This document shows, one piece after another, positions 63,177-64,000 of a stretch of DNA of 64,000 bases. Origin of the DNA: Psychroflexus longus. Lineage in GTDB: Bacteria > Bacteroidota > Bacteroidia > Flavobacteriales > Flavobacteriaceae. Position 1 is the first letter of the stretch; the number at the start of each line of letters is the position of its first letter. Location: positions 1-64,000 of the forward strand of contig NZ_JAIQZE010000010.1 of NCBI RefSeq assembly GCF_020164595.1, given 5' to 3'. A program made the position numbers and the translations under genes. A model generated the notes under the pieces. That model was not told where the DNA came from. It ran no database searches and saw only the letters and a list, made by a program, of their open reading frames with translations.

Positions 63177-64000
63177 ATGTCAAAGGATAAGTGTTTTCAC
63201 TGTGGTGATGACTGTTCAACCAAGGTTTATCACGATGATAAAGTCTTTTGTTGTAATGGTTGTAAAACTGTTTTTGAGATCTTTTCTGAAAATGACTTGA
63301 CTTGCTACTATGATTTAGAGCAAAATCCTGGGGCAACTCCAAATGAAATCAATGGTAAATTTGATTATCTTGAAAAGGAAGATATCGTAAATAAGCTCAT
63401 TGATTTTCAGGAAGATTCTACTGAAATTGTTACTCTTTATATCCCTCATATTCACTGTAGCTCATGCATTTGGGTTCTCGAAAATCTTCATAAATTAAAT
63501 AAACACGTCGTTTCTTCTCAAGTTGACTTTCCCAAGAAAAAAGTTACGATAACTTACAATACAGAAGAATTTTCTCTGAAGTCATTGGTCGAGTTGATGT
63601 CGAGAATTGGCTACGAACCTTATATCAGTCTTGAAAATTACGGACAAGCCAAGCAAAATTTGGATAGAAGTCTCGTTTACAAAATTGGGGTTGCCGGCTT
63701 TGCTTTTGGTAATGTAATGTTTCTGAGTTTTCCAGAATACTTTGAAGTATCTGAATATTGGTTGGAGCAGTATAAGCCAGTTTTTAGATGGCTCATGTTT
63801 TTCTTCAGTTTGCCGGTGGTTATCTACGCTGGACAAGATTATTTCAAGTCGGCCATCAAGGGTTTGAGAAGTAAAATTCTAAATATTGATATTCCCATCG
63901 CTCTAGGAATTACCGTTTTGTTCTTGAGAAGTACCGTTGATATTCTTTTCAATTTAGGATCTGGATTTTTCGATAGTCTTACGGGTTTAGTATTCTTTCT
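63177..64000 (+). CDS. Heavy-metal P-type ATPase, CcoI/FixI type (3'-truncated by the window)
   Basis: The ATG at 63177 opens a frame of 274 codons that runs off the right edge. It starts MSKDKCFHCGDDCSTKVYHD and has CCNGCKTVFEIF, the N-terminal cysteine-rich zinc-finger-like region of CcoI-type copper ATPases, then a heavy-metal-associated domain IPHIHCSSCIWVLENL (residues about 94-109) and membrane helices (from residue 165). CcoI puts copper into cbb3 cytochrome oxidase, whose genes are expected next. The phosphorylation domain is beyond the window. Confidence 0.92.
   Translation, partial: MSKDKCFHCGDDCSTKVYHDDKVFCCNGCKTVFEIFSENDLTCYYDLEQNPGATPNEINGKFDYLEKEDIVNKLIDFQEDSTEIVTLYIPHIHCSSCIWVLENLHKLNKHVVSSQVDFPKKKVTITYNTEEFSLKSLVELMSRIGYEPYISLENYGQAKQNLDRSLVYKIGVAGFAFGNVMFLSFPEYFEVSEYWLEQYKPVFRWLMFFFSLPVVIYAGQDYFKSAIKGLRSKILNIDIPIALGITVLFLRSTVDILFNLGSGFFDSLTGLVFF

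Noticed and set aside
63582-63836. Minus-strand frame inside the copper ATPase gene
   Set aside because: It lies entirely inside a well-supported P-type ATPase and has no family resemblance.
1-64000. Defence system, prophage or CRISPR array
   Set aside because: No array, Cas, restriction, toxin-antitoxin or phage gene was recognised on either strand.

Overview
The window looks like chromosome of a marine-type member of the Flavobacteriaceae (Bacteroidota). The evidence is consistent: AT-rich DNA, SusC/SusD outer-membrane pairs, a PorV/PorQ-type protein, FadL-like and DUF3078 outer-membrane proteins, type III glutamine synthetase, and promoters of the Bacteroidota form (TTTG, 17-20 bases, TAnnTTTG). 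No genus is claimed. Most of the window is housekeeping DNA; the accessory parts are the left-edge insertion sequence, the triple SusCD locus and two photolyase/cryptochrome clusters.

Layout. 1-127: end of an IS3-type insertion sequence. 0.2-6.5 kb: YciO-like protein, potassium channel and UvrD helicase, a small membrane protein, and a secreted M1 aminopeptidase. 6.6-22.9 kb: three consecutive SusC-SusD units, all on the minus strand. The outer two belong to one lineage and the middle one to another. The middle unit lies exactly between two direct copies of a non-coding element of about 290 bp, and all three operons end in nearly the same terminator hairpin. 23-31.7 kb: PorV-like protein, PssA, Lnt, a polyprenyl sugar-phosphate transferase and an iron(III) ABC importer. 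31.8-44.3 kb: ribosomal protein S20, two identical tRNA-Glu genes, ProS, a low-complexity lipoprotein with a FadL-like porin, a Na/Ca exchanger, GSIII, PurM, DUF3078, RF1 and PyrF.

44.3-49.6 kb: a redox/light operon of old-yellow-enzyme alkene reductase, flavin reductase, a 45-residue DUF2256 protein, DASH cryptochrome and an iron-sulfur photolyase. 49.7-57.8 kb: CsaA, Aat, an AtoE transporter, DUF3127, a second flavin reductase, RsmD, DUF3822, a RecD-like helicase and KdsB. 57.8-61.9 kb: a second light cluster of class I CPD photolyase, a divergent cryptochrome lacking the usual FAD-contacting Asn/Trp tract, an SDR enzyme and a SRPBCC protein. 62-64 kb: two small envelope proteins and the start of a CcoI-type copper P-type ATPase cut by the window edge.

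How it fits together: the secreted aminopeptidase next to three SusCD importers suggests peptide or protein scavenging, although no substrate is proven. Four photolyase/cryptochrome paralogues of four types with FMN/FAD-handling enzymes suggest heavy investment in sunlight tolerance or blue-light sensing. The most unusual structure is the SusCD cassette bounded by direct repeats. No CRISPR array, prophage or defence system was seen.
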